A DNA stretch of 6,001 bases from Acidobacteriota bacterium (lineage in GTDB: Bacteria > Acidobacteriota > Terriglobia > Terriglobales > Acidobacteriaceae). Positions within the stretch are counted from its first letter, which is position 1. Every line of letters starts with the position of its first letter. The stretch lies in assembly GCA_021811745.1 (NCBI GenBank), contig JAJZNH010000315.1, positions 1-6,001 on the forward strand, written 5' to 3'. Below the pieces are notes generated by a model. That model was not told where the DNA came from and ran no database searches. It was given only the letters and a program-made list of their open reading frames with translations. Shown here piece after piece: positions 5,461 through 6,001 of this stretch. Both the position numbers and the translations under genes were made by a program.

Positions 5461-6001
5461 GTAGGCGCGAGCAAGGTCGCGGCGGCCAAGATAGCCGAAC
5501 TCTTGCTTTGCGGTGCGCGTCCAGGTCGTGAGCTCGTGCGTGATCGCACTCGCTCAATCGCTGGCGGCTGAAGGAGTCATCGCTCGGAAGCGGCGGAGAT
5601 TCTCGTCGTGCGATCCGGAAGGCGATTTTCTGGCGCTAGACGCTACGAACTCTTCTCAAATCAACAGCTATGTATTCTGTGCTTGCGCCGCGCGTCTGCG
5701 TTGCGAGTCGTAGCGTCAGTAAAGCCCGGAGTGGGACCCGTGGGTGCTCGATCTAGGAAAGAAACGCGTCACCCTCTTAACCGCAGACTCACCCTCCCCC
5801 ACGCACAAACAGAACTTCCGCATTTAGTTGCGCTCAAGCTGTTCGTGTCTTGCTGGGCCAACTCCGGATTACGGTTCGCGGTGAGTGCGAAGAAAAAGCT
5901 TCGAAGTGGGGTAGCTGCCTTAATACAGTAGGCTCAAGATGTTGAGGTTTTCGAGTCAAGACCCGGTTTGTGGCCTGACTATGCAGCCACTTGGCAACAG
6001 T
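5461..6001. other. GC-rich stretch with no intact gene; possible transposase fragment near 5461-5620
   Basis: No convincing coding region, tRNA or rRNA is seen. Plus-strand open frames here give low-complexity, Arg/Ser-rich translations without domain signatures. One segment is weakly suggestive. In one frame (5461 on) the translation includes KIAELLLCGARPGRELVRDRT and then hits TGA at 5569-5571; in another frame the overlapping bases give LAAEGVIARK. Joined, these resemble the REL-VR-RT ... LAEFGVIA region of IS110/IS1111-type transposases, with a frameshift and deletions. The resemblance is from memory and may be chance. The segment from about 5640 to 6001 shows nothing I can name. Confidence 0.3.

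Noticed and set aside
5204..5549. Short open frames on both strands (5204-5464 plus, 5310-5549 minus) as small genes
   Set aside because: They lack ribosome binding sites and protein-like composition, and overlap the low-GC control region of dsrA.
5888..5903. Hairpin CGAAG-N6-CTTCG as a terminator
   Set aside because: The stem is only five base pairs and no T-tract follows on either strand.
5931..5990. Possible tRNA-like T-arm (GGTTTTCGAGTCAAGACC)
   Set aside because: The loop and stem do not fit the T-arm consensus, and no acceptor, D or anticodon arm could be assembled around it.

Overview
The window holds most of a dissimilatory sulfite reductase (dsr) operon, all on the minus strand and running off the left edge. 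In transcription order it reads dsrA (5113-3896), dsrB (3899-2808), a short dsrL-like flavoprotein gene (2766-1573), dsrC (1558-1241), a dsrT-type gene with RsbRD N-terminal similarity (1223-771), and the first 258 codons of dsrM (774-1). The genes are packed tightly. dsrA/dsrB and dsrT/dsrM overlap by ATGA, and the other gaps are 41, 14 and 17 bases, so a single transcript is likely.

Together the genes describe siroheme-dependent sulfur chemistry. DsrAB carries out the sulfite/sulfide six-electron step and DsrC carries the sulfur on its two C-terminal cysteines. DsrM (with DsrKJOP presumably beyond the left edge) links DsrC trisulfide or thiols to the membrane quinone pool. The DsrL-like protein would normally link DsrAB to NAD(P)H. 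Here it is only 397 residues long, and the part that should contain the NAD(P)H-binding domain appears to be missing, while both iron-sulfur regions are kept. This is the most unusual thing in the window. No dsrD lies next to dsrB and no dsrEFH is visible, so the window alone does not settle whether the pathway is reductive or oxidative.

Upstream of dsrA (about 5114-5460) is a lower-GC intergenic region (about 43% GC over 5221-5460). It contains a CRP/FNR-family-like palindrome (TGTGA-N6-TCACG) centred about 42 bases before the start point predicted from a TATACT -10 box. That is the geometry of an activator-dependent (class II) promoter. A weaker copy of the palindrome lies 41 bases further upstream. 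From 5461 to the right edge the GC content rises sharply (about 62-65% over 5461-5640), but I see no intact gene. A short stretch there may be the decayed remains of an IS110/IS1111-type transposase.

The organism is an anaerobic or facultative bacterium with a sulfite-reductase pathway and a moderately high GC genome. A dsrL-like gene combined with dsrT and dsrMKJOP-type genes fits uncultured lineages such as dsr-bearing Acidobacteriota, but this assignment is inference and needs a DsrAB tree.
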